From: an uncultured Alphaproteobacteria bacterium
Lineage (GTDB): Bacteria > Pseudomonadota > Alphaproteobacteria > CAAHEQ01 > UBA3637
NCBI GenBank assembly: GCA_937888725.1
Contig: CALARE010000005.1
Coordinates: 1-64,000, forward strand
Direction of reading: 5' to 3'
DNA length: 64,000 nt
The notes below the pieces were generated by a model that saw nothing but the letters and a program-made list of their open reading frames with translations, did no database searches and was not told the origin of the DNA. Positions 25,438 to 34,068 of the stretch are shown one piece after another (within the stretch, counting starts at the first letter, position 1; each line of letters begins with the position of its first letter). Both the position numbers and the translations under genes were made by a program.

Positions 25438-26625
25438 TTATTTTTCTAAAATGGCAACGCCTGGGAGGGATTTACCTTCCATCCATTCAAGGAAAGCACC
25501 ACCAGCGGCTGAAACATATGTTAAATTAGGTTCAACACCTGCTTTTTTAAGTGCTGAAACAGTATCACCACCACCAGCAACAGATGTAAGTTTCCCTTCT
25601 TTTGTGAGTTTTGCAACCTCAACGGCAATTTCATTTGTTCCTTTATCAAAAGGTTTTAATTCAAAAGCACCGACAGGACCATTCCAAATGAGCGTTTTTG
25701 ATTGTTTAATTACATCAACAAATGCTTGTACCGATTTTTCACCAATGTCAAGTAAAACTTTCCCAGCTGGAACAGCATCAGCGTCTGATGTGTGCGGTGT
25801 TTGCCCTTCACCAAATTGGTCTGCCCAAACAAGGTCAACAGGAAGAACGATTTTGCAATTTCCAGCATTATCCATAATTTCTTTAGCAGTTGAAATCATG
25901 CCTGTTTCAACAAGGGAGCCTTCACCCATTGGAATGCCCTTGGCAGCCAAGAATGTGTGAGCCATACCTCCACCAATGCAAAGGTAATCAACTTTTTTAA
26001 CAAGGTTGCCGAGTAAATCAAGTTTTGTTGAAACTTTTGAACCACCAACAACAGCAACAGCTGGGCGTTCTGGATTGCCAAGTGCTTTATCAAGAGCTTC
26101 TAATTCTTCTTGCATCAGGCGACCAGCTGCTCTTGGTAATAAGTGAGCCATGCCTTCTGTTGATGCGTGAGCACGGTGTGCTGTTGAAAAGGCGTCATCA
26201 ACATAAATATCGATACCACTTGCGAGTTGTTCTGCAAAAGTTTTATCATTTTTTTCTTCTCCAGCGTAGTAGCGTAGGTTTTCAAGTAAAACGACGTCCC
26301 CTGTGTTCATGTTGCGAATAATGGTATCTCTTTCATTGCCGATACAATCGTTCACAAATGTTACTTTTAAACCACTTGCTTGTTCTAAAGCAGGAGCTAA
26401 AAATGCCATTGAAAATTCAGGATTTTTTTCACCTTTTGGACGACCAAAGTGAGAAGCAACAACAACCTTTGCACCTTTTTCAACAAGTTCTTTCAGAGTT
26501 GGAACAAAGCGGTCAATGCGTGTTGTGTCTGTGATTTTACCTTCTTTTGCAGGGACGTTTAAGTCTGCACGAACAAAAACAGTCTTTCCGTTAAAGTCAA
26601 AATCATTTAATGTTTTGTATGTCAT
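25438..26625 (-). CDS. pgk: Phosphoglycerate kinase
   Basis: Glycolytic transfer of phosphate from 1,3-bisphosphoglycerate to ADP. The 395-aa protein has the substrate motif VFVRADLNVPAKEGKITDTT, HFGRPKG, VLLENLRYY, the hinge PAVAVVGGSKVSTK and the nucleotide-binding IWNGPVGAFE and VAGGGDTVSAL. Ribosome-binding site AAAGGAAA. It follows gap on the same strand with a terminator between, so partial uncoupling is likely. Full length, no anomalies. Confidence 0.97.
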   Translation of the reverse strand: MTYKTLNDFDFNGKTVFVRADLNVPAKEGKITDTTRIDRFVPTLKELVEKGAKVVVASHFGRPKGEKNPEFSMAFLAPALEQASGLKVTFVNDCIGNERDTIIRNMNTGDVVLLENLRYYAGEEKNDKTFAEQLASGIDIYVDDAFSTAHRAHASTEGMAHLLPRAAGRLMQEELEALDKALGNPERPAVAVVGGSKVSTKLDLLGNLVKKVDYLCIGGGMAHTFLAAKGIPMGEGSLVETGMISTAKEIMDNAGNCKIVLPVDLVWADQFGEGQTPHTSDADAVPAGKVLLDIGEKSVQAFVDVIKQSKTLIWNGPVGAFELKPFDKGTNEIAVEVAKLTKEGKLTSVAGGGDTVSALKKAGVEPNLTYVSAAGGAFLEWMEGKSLPGVAILEK

Positions 26626-26654
26626 TTGATTTCCTTTATGTGTTATTAAATAAA

Positions 26655-26692
26655 AAAGAGGGAATTGTAAAAATCATTACAAATCCCTCCTT
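26655..26692 (-). terminator. Intrinsic terminator or attenuator between gap and pgk
   Basis: On the minus strand GAGGGATTTGTAA, loop, TTACAATTCCCTC, then TTTTTTATTT. A smaller hairpin (GAGGC-AAT-GCCTC) sits just upstream at 26715-26728. It lies 30 nt before the pgk start, so it can separate gap from pgk expression. Confidence 0.7.
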
Positions 26693-26735
26693 TTAAGGTA
26701 TTCCTTTTTAAAGGAGGCATTGCCTCTTTTAAAAA

Positions 26736-27746
26736 TTATTTGATTAAATTGCCCATGTAAGCAGCTGTGTCAAGCATGCGGTTTGAGAAACCCCATTCAT
26801 TGTCATACCAGCTCATTACACGCAATTGTGTGCCACCCATAACCTTTGTGCCGTTTGCATCAAATGTTGATGAATGTGCATTGTGTGTAAAGTCAACAGA
26901 AACAAGAGGTAATTCATTGTAACCTAATACACCTTTTAATTCTGTTTCAGCGTATTTTTTCATTACAGCATTGACTTCTTCTTTTGTGACAGCTTTTTTC
27001 AAAATAAGATTCGCATCAACAATTGAAACGTCAGGTGTTGGAACACGGATTGAAACACCGTCTAATTTGCCAGCTAATTGTGGTAAAACCAAACCAACAG
27101 CTTTTGCGGCACCTGTTGATGTTGGAATCATGCTCATAGCAGCAGCACGAGAACGGTACAAGTCTTTATGAACTTGGTCCAAAATCTTTTGATCGTTTGT
27201 GTATGAGTGAATTGTTGTCATGAAACCTTGTTCAATGCCAAATTCTTTGTCTAATACATATGCAACTGGAGCTAAGCAGTTTGTTGTACAAGAAGCATTT
27301 GAAACAACTAAATCATCAGCTGTTAATGTGTCTTGGTTAACACCAAAAACGATTGTTTTGTCAGCACCTTGTGATGGAGCAGAAACAAGTACACGTTTTG
27401 CACCAGCATTGATATGAACCATTGCTTTTTCTTTAGCTGTAAAGATACCTGTGCATTCCATCACGATATCAATATCCATTTCTTTCCAAGGCAGTTGTGT
27501 AGGATCACGTTGTGCGATAACTTTTGTTTTATAATCGCCAGCGATGATGTATTCACCTTCTGCACGAACATCAAATGGTGTTGCACGGTGAACTGAATCA
27601 TATTTTAAAAGATAAGCATTTGCATTTGCATCACCTAAGTCGTTGATAGCGACGATGTCGATATCTTTACGGCCAGATTCTAAAAATGCACGGTAGACCA
27701 AACGTCCAATACGGCCAAAGCCGTTAATAGCAACACGAACTGTCAT
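26736..27746 (-). CDS. gap: Glyceraldehyde-3-phosphate dehydrogenase, type I
   Basis: NAD-dependent oxidation of glyceraldehyde-3-phosphate. The 336-aa protein has the Rossmann start VAINGFGRIGRLVYRA, the active-site VVSNASCTTNCLAPVAYVLD with catalytic Cys, HSYTNDQ, and the C-terminal SWYDNEWGFSNRMLD. Residues after the Rossmann strand (AINDLGD) suggest NAD specificity. Ribosome-binding site AAGGAGA. Upstream of pgk on the same strand in the usual order. Confidence 0.97.
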   Translation of the reverse strand: MTVRVAINGFGRIGRLVYRAFLESGRKDIDIVAINDLGDANANAYLLKYDSVHRATPFDVRAEGEYIIAGDYKTKVIAQRDPTQLPWKEMDIDIVMECTGIFTAKEKAMVHINAGAKRVLVSAPSQGADKTIVFGVNQDTLTADDLVVSNASCTTNCLAPVAYVLDKEFGIEQGFMTTIHSYTNDQKILDQVHKDLYRSRAAAMSMIPTSTGAAKAVGLVLPQLAGKLDGVSIRVPTPDVSIVDANLILKKAVTKEEVNAVMKKYAETELKGVLGYNELPLVSVDFTHNAHSSTFDANGTKVMGGTQLRVMSWYDNEWGFSNRMLDTAAYMGNLIK

Positions 27747-27863
27747 ATATTATTCTCCTTTATTCTAGTTCATTTTTCAGCACTTGGCTGGATTTTTAAT
27801 CGATAATCATTTAGGCACAAAATGAAGTAAAAATCAAGAATATTTTGTTAAATACGTTTTTTA

Positions 27864-27892
27864 TTGCTAAAAAAATGAATATTTGATATAAT
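27864..27892 (+). promoter_or_regulatory. Promoter of the 499-aa charged protein gene
   Basis: TTGCTA (27864-27869), 17-nt spacer, consensus TATAAT (27887-27892), 31 nt before the ATG. A divergent promoter for gap must lie in the same 177-bp gap but I could not single it out. Confidence 0.6.
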
Positions 27893-27923
27893 AATAAAAG
27901 AATTTTTAGAGTGTGGAGGGTGT

Positions 27924-29423
27924 ATGAATAGTGATTTTAAGGATAATCAAGAGGATTTAAAAGAAGAAAAGACCGTTCTTTCTTCTCCTGAATATTTAGA
28001 CCCTTTTTATAAGTCTTCTGATAAAAAGAAGAAAAAAAAGAAAAAGCCCTTTCCAACAGACCCAGATGATCCTGAAACGGATGATTTTGATGAAGAAGAT
28101 GACGACGATGATGATACGGAAACATCTAGTACATCAGATGATGGGGAAGATGAAAATGAATTAAAACAAGAAGAAAAGAAACAAGAAACAACATTTAAAG
28201 ACCCTTTTTTAATTGCAAAACAAATGCAAAATGGGCCTTTAAAACAGCAACCTAATAATCCAGAAAAACGCCAAAGAAGTCCGCTTCAAAAGTTTTTTGA
28301 TGTACTTCTTTATGGTGTTGAAGGGGCTAAACTTAGAAATGGTGATTTGCAAGTTAAAAATTCAATGTTTGATGAATTGTTATTAGGTCTTGGCTTTAAG
28401 GCATATCTAAAAGATGTTCTTTTAAATAATCAATTGATTAAGCATTTGAAACAAAAGGCAAATAATCAAGATAATCCCTCATTTATTAAGCGAATTTTTA
28501 AGAATTTAAAGAAAAAAATATTTAAAGATTCAGAATTAAAATCTACGTTATCCCAAGTGAAAAAAAAGCTTGAAACAGCTGAGAAAAAAACAACACTTAT
28601 TTCAACTATTCAAGAAAAAAGTGATATTTCAATGCAACAGGTTAAAAAAGAAGATGTTTTACAACGTTTAAAAACACCACAACGTCCCGCACCTGTTGGG
28701 AAAAAAGCCCCTGAGAAAGATAAGGTTGTATTAACAAAAGAAGAAGCAAAAAAAATTTTGTTGGCTGTTGAGGAAGAAGAAAAACGCTTAAAAGATCAAG
28801 AACGTCGTTTGGTCATTAATCAAGAAAAAGAAAACACGGCACTTCAATTAAAATTACAAGAAAATATTAAGGAACAAAGGCAAATCAAAGCTCGTACAGC
28901 ACACGAAGCAACTGTGTCAGCACAAAAAGATGTAGCAATGGCCGAGCGTGCTCAAATGATGGCAAACAAAGATATAGCTCAAGCACAAAAAGCTGCTCTT
29001 TTATCAATGCAAAGAGATGTGGCAACTAATCAAGCTGAAAAAGATTATGCGATGCAAGCTCAAATGCAAAAAAATCAAGTGCAAGAAAAAGAGATGAAAA
29101 TAGACACAGAACAACTTGGTCAAGCAATGGCTCAAATTGCATCTGTGGCCCTAGGTTCTAAGATGGGAAAGCCAAATCCACCCAAGTTGCCACAAGCACT
29201 GGATGCTTTGTTGTCACAGGGGAATGTGCAATCCAAAGAAGCTTCTGACAAACAGACGGTTGCTGAAACGGTCCGTTTGGATGAAAAGGGACGCACGGAA
29301 CCTGTGCCTTCTCAACAAAATGAGGTGCATCAAAGTGCGTTGGCTAAGGCTGCTCAGACATATAATGATAAATCTGATATGCAATCTATGCAAAATCAAA
29401 ATAACAAACAAGATGGCAAATAA
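27924..29423 (+). CDS. Large disordered, charge-segregated coiled-coil protein
   Basis: A 499-aa protein I do not recognise. In order: an acidic start, a run of nine-plus lysines near residue 35 (DKKKKKKKKPFP), an acidic block (DDFDEEDDDDDDTE, residues about 54-67), a Gln/Pro/Lys linker, a predicted folded helical segment (FFDVLLYGVEGAKLRNGDLQ, residues about 130-200), then a long Gln/Ala/Met/Lys-rich coiled coil (about 255-400) and a polar tail. No signal peptide or membrane helix. Ribosome-binding site GGAGGG. The stop codon abuts the convergent slt stop with no gap. The layout recalls scaffold or secretion-accessory proteins, but no function is claimed. Confidence 0.75.
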   Translation: MNSDFKDNQEDLKEEKTVLSSPEYLDPFYKSSDKKKKKKKKPFPTDPDDPETDDFDEEDDDDDDTETSSTSDDGEDENELKQEEKKQETTFKDPFLIAKQMQNGPLKQQPNNPEKRQRSPLQKFFDVLLYGVEGAKLRNGDLQVKNSMFDELLLGLGFKAYLKDVLLNNQLIKHLKQKANNQDNPSFIKRIFKNLKKKIFKDSELKSTLSQVKKKLETAEKKTTLISTIQEKSDISMQQVKKEDVLQRLKTPQRPAPVGKKAPEKDKVVLTKEEAKKILLAVEEEEKRLKDQERRLVINQEKENTALQLKLQENIKEQRQIKARTAHEATVSAQKDVAMAERAQMMANKDIAQAQKAALLSMQRDVATNQAEKDYAMQAQMQKNQVQEKEMKIDTEQLGQAMAQIASVALGSKMGKPNPPKLPQALDALLSQGNVQSKEASDKQTVAETVRLDEKGRTEPVPSQQNEVHQSALAKAAQTYNDKSDMQSMQNQNNKQDGK

Positions 29424-31118
29424 TTATTTTTTGTAAATGGGCCATTGTCCGTGAATGACGTTTTCAAGTGATTCTAAAGATGATTTTGTAAGAGAATTAT
29501 AAATCCAATAATTAACCATAATTCTTTCAACAAATCCGCGTGTTTCTTTTGATGGGATGCTTTCGATAAATAAAAGAGGATCATCTTGATAAATCATTTG
29601 TTTTTTCCACTTAATTAAATTGCCAGGACCAGCATTATAGGCAACAGCGGTGAATATGAGATTGTAATTAATGGCGGGTAATTCCATCAGATAAAGCAAA
29701 TAATTTTGACCCAGTGCTAGATTGTAGGATTCGTTTTCCATTTTTGTAAGGTTAAATTTGATATCACTCATTTTGGCAATAACTTTTGCAGTTTGAGGCA
29801 TAATTTGCATCAATCCTCTTGCACCAACAATGCTTTTTGCACGTTTGTTAAAACAAGATTCTTGTCTAACAAAGGCATAAACAAGTTCTTTTTTGACTTG
29901 CCAGTTGTTTAATGGTGTCCAATTTGGTAAAGGGAATCTTTCTTTCGTGTCTAATGAAACACCCGCCAATGACGTGAGTTCTTTATAAAATCCTTTTTTT
30001 CGAGCCAAATTGATAAGTTTTTCTTTTTTTTGTTTGTCTAAACTTAAATAAAGAGCGGTTAGTTCTTTTTCAGCTAATAGTGTTTTGCCAACTTGTTTTA
30101 AGGCATAAAAACGATTAAGGGCAGGGTGTGAGAATGATGTTTTTTCGATTACTTCTGGATGTGCTTCTTCATCTAATATATTTTCTAAATGATCGCCCAT
30201 CATATAAAGAGCCATTAGACCATAAAAAGTTCTTGGTTGGCCTGCTGCTAGCTCAAGGTAATCCCCCACTTTTTGAAATTCACCTTGTTTTAGATAGGCT
30301 CTTGCTGCCCAAAATCCAGCACTAGATCTTAATAAAGGATATCCTTCATCATGTTGGGCGGCTGTTGAAAAATAAGAGGCGGCATCATCGTAATCTTGTT
30401 TCCGCCAAGAAGAAAGACCCGCTGTCCAATGAGCAAGTGGTAGTGTATCACCAGAGCCAGAGATGGCTTTTTTTGCGTACTTGAGAGCATCATCGTCATT
30501 GCCATCTAGAAAAAATGAAAAAGCAATGGCGGTATAAACAATATCGATATCTTTTTGATTAAATAATTTTTGTGTTTTTGTATTCTCAAGTAATTTAATA
30601 GCTTTATCGAGTCGTTTGCTCTCAATGTAGCCTTTTAAATGTTTTGAAATGTTTTGGGCTTGTTTTTTTTGGTTGGTGCCTAAATATGAAAATTTTTGTC
30701 TGGCAACCAGATTAATCGGTTCGTCCCGTCTAACATAGGAGCAAGAACCTGCTTGACTGCCATAAACGGGATCTTTTGGGGCTTTTGAAGATATGTGGAA
30801 TTTTTTTCTTTTTCCAAGGGAGTAAACGTCATTTGCGATAGGCAGGTGTTTATATTTTTGTAAAAAAGAATTTACTTCTTGAGAAGACGTTTTATACTTT
30901 GGTGAAAAATACTTGTCATATAACACATAACCTTTTAATACGTTGTTTGAAAGCTTATTCTCCAAACTTTTTGCTGTAATGTAATGTCCCCTTTGGTGTG
31001 CAGCAAAAATTTGTTTGTAAAGCTTTACGTCCGCTTTGTTAAGAACGGACGCGTTAGCAATAGTTGTGGTAAAAACAATAAAAGCAAGTGCTAATGAACG
31101 TAAAAACAGTTTTTTCAT
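29424..31118 (-). CDS. slt: Soluble lytic murein transglycosylase (Slt70-like)
   Basis: Periplasmic enzyme cleaving the MurNAc-GlcNAc bond to give 1,6-anhydro products, the substrate chain of AnmK. 564 aa: signal peptide (MKKLFLRSLALAFIVFTTTIANA), a long alpha-superhelical U/L domain with repeat-like segments (residues about 150-380), and a C-terminal SLT domain with catalytic Glu420 in FVRQESCFN, GARGLMQIMPQTA and AYNAGPGN. Shorter than E. coli Slt (about 640) but complete. The start codon abuts the stop of the upstream secreted protein gene, so the pair is co-transcribed. Confidence 0.92.
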   Translation of the reverse strand: MKKLFLRSLALAFIVFTTTIANASVLNKADVKLYKQIFAAHQRGHYITAKSLENKLSNNVLKGYVLYDKYFSPKYKTSSQEVNSFLQKYKHLPIANDVYSLGKRKKFHISSKAPKDPVYGSQAGSCSYVRRDEPINLVARQKFSYLGTNQKKQAQNISKHLKGYIESKRLDKAIKLLENTKTQKLFNQKDIDIVYTAIAFSFFLDGNDDDALKYAKKAISGSGDTLPLAHWTAGLSSWRKQDYDDAASYFSTAAQHDEGYPLLRSSAGFWAARAYLKQGEFQKVGDYLELAAGQPRTFYGLMALYMMGDHLENILDEEAHPEVIEKTSFSHPALNRFYALKQVGKTLLAEKELTALYLSLDKQKKEKLINLARKKGFYKELTSLAGVSLDTKERFPLPNWTPLNNWQVKKELVYAFVRQESCFNKRAKSIVGARGLMQIMPQTAKVIAKMSDIKFNLTKMENESYNLALGQNYLLYLMELPAINYNLIFTAVAYNAGPGNLIKWKKQMIYQDDPLLFIESIPSKETRGFVERIMVNYWIYNSLTKSSLESLENVIHGQWPIYKK

Positions 31119-31724
31119 CTACTTTACAATATATTTCACAAGCTGTTTACATTCTGCATTGCTAATACCTTCAGCAACACATTTTTTCACTTCTACACCA
31201 GCGGTTTGAGCAAGGTTTTGACAGCTTTTCCCTAGTAAAAAGATGTTGCCAGTTACTGAATTTCCGCTTGCAACAGGGACAAAGGCATAATTGATTTTTA
31301 CTTCTCCATATTGAAGACGTAACTCAATTGTTTTTAAGTTATATTTTGTTTGATTTTCAAGTGTCAAAGAACCTTTGCAAAATTGATCTGATGGTGATGT
31401 TGGAGGGGTGATTATCGTTATATCATGAGGATGGATTTCAAAAAAACCATTTTTAGCTTCTTCTTTTTTTTCATTCTTTTCTGTTTTTTTGGGTTCTTCA
31501 ATTGGTTTTTTAATCGTTTCAACTTCTTTAAAGCCATCGTCTTCTTTTACAATTGGTTGATTGATATTAACCTCTGTATCAAATAGTTTGGCAGGTTGGG
31601 TTGCTTTTTCTTCCTTTGGGGCATTTCTTTTGGCTAAATCAGGAAAAAGTGCTTCAGTTGCATAGGTATTCGTTGTCCCTAATAAAGTTAAAATACAAGC
31701 AGTTAATAAAAAATATTTTCTCAT
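31119..31724 (-). CDS. Exported hypothetical protein, first gene of the slt operon
   Basis: A 201-aa protein with a signal peptide (MRKYFLLTACILTLLGTTNTYA), a charged Lys/Glu/Pro-rich linker (residues about 30-92; KKPIEEPKKTEKNEKKEE) and a C-terminal beta-rich domain of about 105 residues with four cysteines (QFCKGS, KSCQNL, KKCVAE, AECKQL), which may form two disulfides. The linker plus small domain layout suits a periplasmic protein that spans the cell wall. Immediately upstream of slt with no intergenic base, which suggests a murein-related role by association only. Confidence 0.7.
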   Translation of the reverse strand: MRKYFLLTACILTLLGTTNTYATEALFPDLAKRNAPKEEKATQPAKLFDTEVNINQPIVKEDDGFKEVETIKKPIEEPKKTEKNEKKEEAKNGFFEIHPHDITIITPPTSPSDQFCKGSLTLENQTKYNLKTIELRLQYGEVKINYAFVPVASGNSVTGNIFLLGKSCQNLAQTAGVEVKKCVAEGISNAECKQLVKYIVK

Positions 31725-31811
31725 CTTTAACCTCTCTTTACATTTTGTTGTTTTTAAGGTATGCTAGTTGCTAATTAGTGTTCTATTAAATATTAAAGGA
31801 AACAATTTTAA

Positions 31812-33191
31812 ATGGCAAGATTTTTTTTCTGTGGGATTGGTGGCATTGGTATGAGTGCAATTGCACTTTATCTTAAAAAGTTGGGACATGACGTCTTGGG
31901 ATCAGATAGATCGTTTGATATGGGTAAAAATTATCAAATGAGAGATCGGTTGTTGTCAAATGGGATTGTGTTATTTCCGCAAGATGGTAGTGGTATTAAT
32001 CAACAAATAGACGTATTTGTCGTTTCTTCAGCAGTTGAATCTTCAATTATAGATGTGAAAAAAGCACTTGATTTTGATTTGAAAATTAAAAAACGTGCCG
32101 AAGTATTGGCTGATATTTTTCATACTTTTTCAAAACGTATTGCAGTTGCAGGAACAAGCGGAAAAACAACGGTGACGGCAATGACGGCTCATATTTTGTA
32201 TCAGTTGGATAAATCGCCCGTGATGATAAATGGTGGAATTAGTCTTAATTCATATCACAATGAGCCATTGTCTAACTTGATTTTTGATACAAAAGATACC
32301 TGTGTGATTGAAGCTGATGAATCCGATGGATCCATTAATCTTTATACGCCCTATATTTCTGTTTTAACAAATGTGTCGCTGGACCATAAGCCGTTGGATG
32401 AAATCAAGCCTTTGTTTGAGGCGTTTTTAGCTCGTTCACAAAAAGGTTGTGTGATTAACAATGATTGTAAAGAAACAAAAAATCTTGTGTTGCCTAAAAG
32501 TGATATTGTTTCATTTTCGATTGAAAAAGAGCCGTCATCGACGTTGTTTGCCTCGTGTGTGCGTCAAACAAGCGAGGGGATTTTGTTTTACCTAAATGGT
32601 AGGGAATATTGTTTACCCTTTATCGGTGTGCATAATTTGGCAAATGCGTTGGCTGCTGTGGGGGCTTGTATGTTGATGGGGCTCAATATAGATGATGCTT
32701 TGAATGCACTTAAAACATTTAAAGGAACAATGAGACGCCTTGAAAAAGTGGGTGTTACAAATGGAATGACCGTCATTGATGATTATGCACATAATGAAGA
32801 AAAAATTAAAGCCTCTTTGCGTGCATTAAAAGAAATGGCATCAAATTTATTTATTGTGTATCAACCACATGGTTTTGCCCCGCTTAAATTGATGAAAGAT
32901 GGATTGATACAAATGCTTCAAAATGAGTTAAAAGATAATATTCATTGGTTGCAGTTGCCTGTTTATTATGTAGGGGGGACGGTTGAAAAAACGATTTCAT
33001 CACAGGATATTGTTTTTCCTTTACAAAAACAGGGTAAAAAAGCATTTTGTTTTGAAACAAGAAATGAAGTGATAGATTACCTTTTAAAAAATGTGAAAAG
33101 TCAAGATGTTGTTGCCGTGATGGGGGCAAGAGATGACACATTATCACTTTTTGCAAAAGAAATTTTTAATCAAATGGGAGAAATAAAATGA
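31812..33191 (+). CDS. mpl: Murein peptide ligase Mpl (MurC family)
   Basis: Mur ligase, 459 aa. N-terminal Rossmann-like FFFCGIGGIGMSAIALYL, ATP loop AVAGTSGKTTVTAM, then VIEADESDGS, NVSLDHK, NALAAVGACMLMG and VIDDYAHNEEKI. This is MurC-like, but the gene overlaps ldcA by 4 nt and no other mur/fts genes are near, so I favour Mpl, which reattaches recycled L-Ala-gamma-D-Glu-meso-DAP to UDP-MurNAc, over biosynthetic MurC. Mpl proteins are about 450 aa, as here. First gene of a plus-strand operon. Confidence 0.75.
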   Translation: MARFFFCGIGGIGMSAIALYLKKLGHDVLGSDRSFDMGKNYQMRDRLLSNGIVLFPQDGSGINQQIDVFVVSSAVESSIIDVKKALDFDLKIKKRAEVLADIFHTFSKRIAVAGTSGKTTVTAMTAHILYQLDKSPVMINGGISLNSYHNEPLSNLIFDTKDTCVIEADESDGSINLYTPYISVLTNVSLDHKPLDEIKPLFEAFLARSQKGCVINNDCKETKNLVLPKSDIVSFSIEKEPSSTLFASCVRQTSEGILFYLNGREYCLPFIGVHNLANALAAVGACMLMGLNIDDALNALKTFKGTMRRLEKVGVTNGMTVIDDYAHNEEKIKASLRALKEMASNLFIVYQPHGFAPLKLMKDGLIQMLQNELKDNIHWLQLPVYYVGGTVEKTISSQDIVFPLQKQGKKAFCFETRNEVIDYLLKNVKSQDVVAVMGARDDTLSLFAKEIFNQMGEIK

Positions 33192-34057
33192 CAGTTGTAA
33201 CCATTGTCGCACCTGCTTCGCCAGCACCAAGCACTCAAAAAAAAATAATTGAAAAATTTTTTAAAGATGAAGGATTTGAAGTTCAGTTTGCACCGCATGT
33301 GTTTGATAATGAACGTTATTTAGCTGGTTCTGATATGGATAGGGCTCAAGATTTGAATTGGGCATTAACAGATGAAAAAACGGATATTGTTATAGCTTTG
33401 CGAGGGGGATATGGTTCTCCAAGGTTGTTGGACAAATTAGATTATGAAAAGATTAAAAAAGCTAATAAACCTTTTTTTGGGTTCAGTGATAATACAGCAT
33501 TGCAATTAGCACTTTATAAAAAATGTAAAATGGTAACTTTTACAGGCTTTAATGCAGATTGTGCTGTAAAGGGTGTTGGGGATATGTTGTTATCTACTTT
33601 TCGAGGAGCTATCCAAAAAAAAAGGATGAAAATTGAAAATTTAACAACGCTTGTTTCGGGGCAATCTTCGGGCGTTGTTTTGGGTGGAACGTTAACAATG
33701 CTTGTTGGTTTAATGGGGACACCCTATATGCCAAAATTGGATAATGTGTTGCTTGTGGTGGAGGAGGTTCACGAATCCCCGTACCGTATTGATAGGATGC
33801 TTAATCAATTGCGATTAGGTGGATATTTGGATAACCTTGCAGGGGTTATATTATCTTCATGTGCAGACTGTACCCCAAAAGATGTAGCTGATGGCGATGT
33901 TTTAACAGTGTTTAAGGATTATTTTGCTCATTTAGGTGTGCCAGTGGTAACTAATTTCCCTTATGGACATATACCCGACAGAATTGTCTTTCCAATGGGA
34001 CAAAAAGCCGTTTTAGATGCCGATAATGGTCGATTAATTTTTGATAAATATAAATAA
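33188..34057 (+). CDS. ldcA: LD-carboxypeptidase (peptidase S66)
   Basis: Cytoplasmic serine peptidase removing the terminal D-Ala from recycled murein tetrapeptides to give the tripeptide that Mpl uses. 289 aa. Family motifs: start VTIVAPASPA, ALRGGYGSPRLLDKLDY, the nucleophile FFGFSDNTALQLAL (Ser in GFSD), the Glu region VLLVVEEVHESPYRIDRML and the late His in FPYGHIPDR. Overlaps mpl by ATGA, giving translational coupling and supporting the recycling assignment of both. Confidence 0.92.
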   Translation: MTVVTIVAPASPAPSTQKKIIEKFFKDEGFEVQFAPHVFDNERYLAGSDMDRAQDLNWALTDEKTDIVIALRGGYGSPRLLDKLDYEKIKKANKPFFGFSDNTALQLALYKKCKMVTFTGFNADCAVKGVGDMLLSTFRGAIQKKRMKIENLTTLVSGQSSGVVLGGTLTMLVGLMGTPYMPKLDNVLLVVEEVHESPYRIDRMLNQLRLGGYLDNLAGVILSSCADCTPKDVADGDVLTVFKDYFAHLGVPVVTNFPYGHIPDRIVFPMGQKAVLDADNGRLIFDKYK

Positions 34058-34068
34058 AAGGATAAAAA

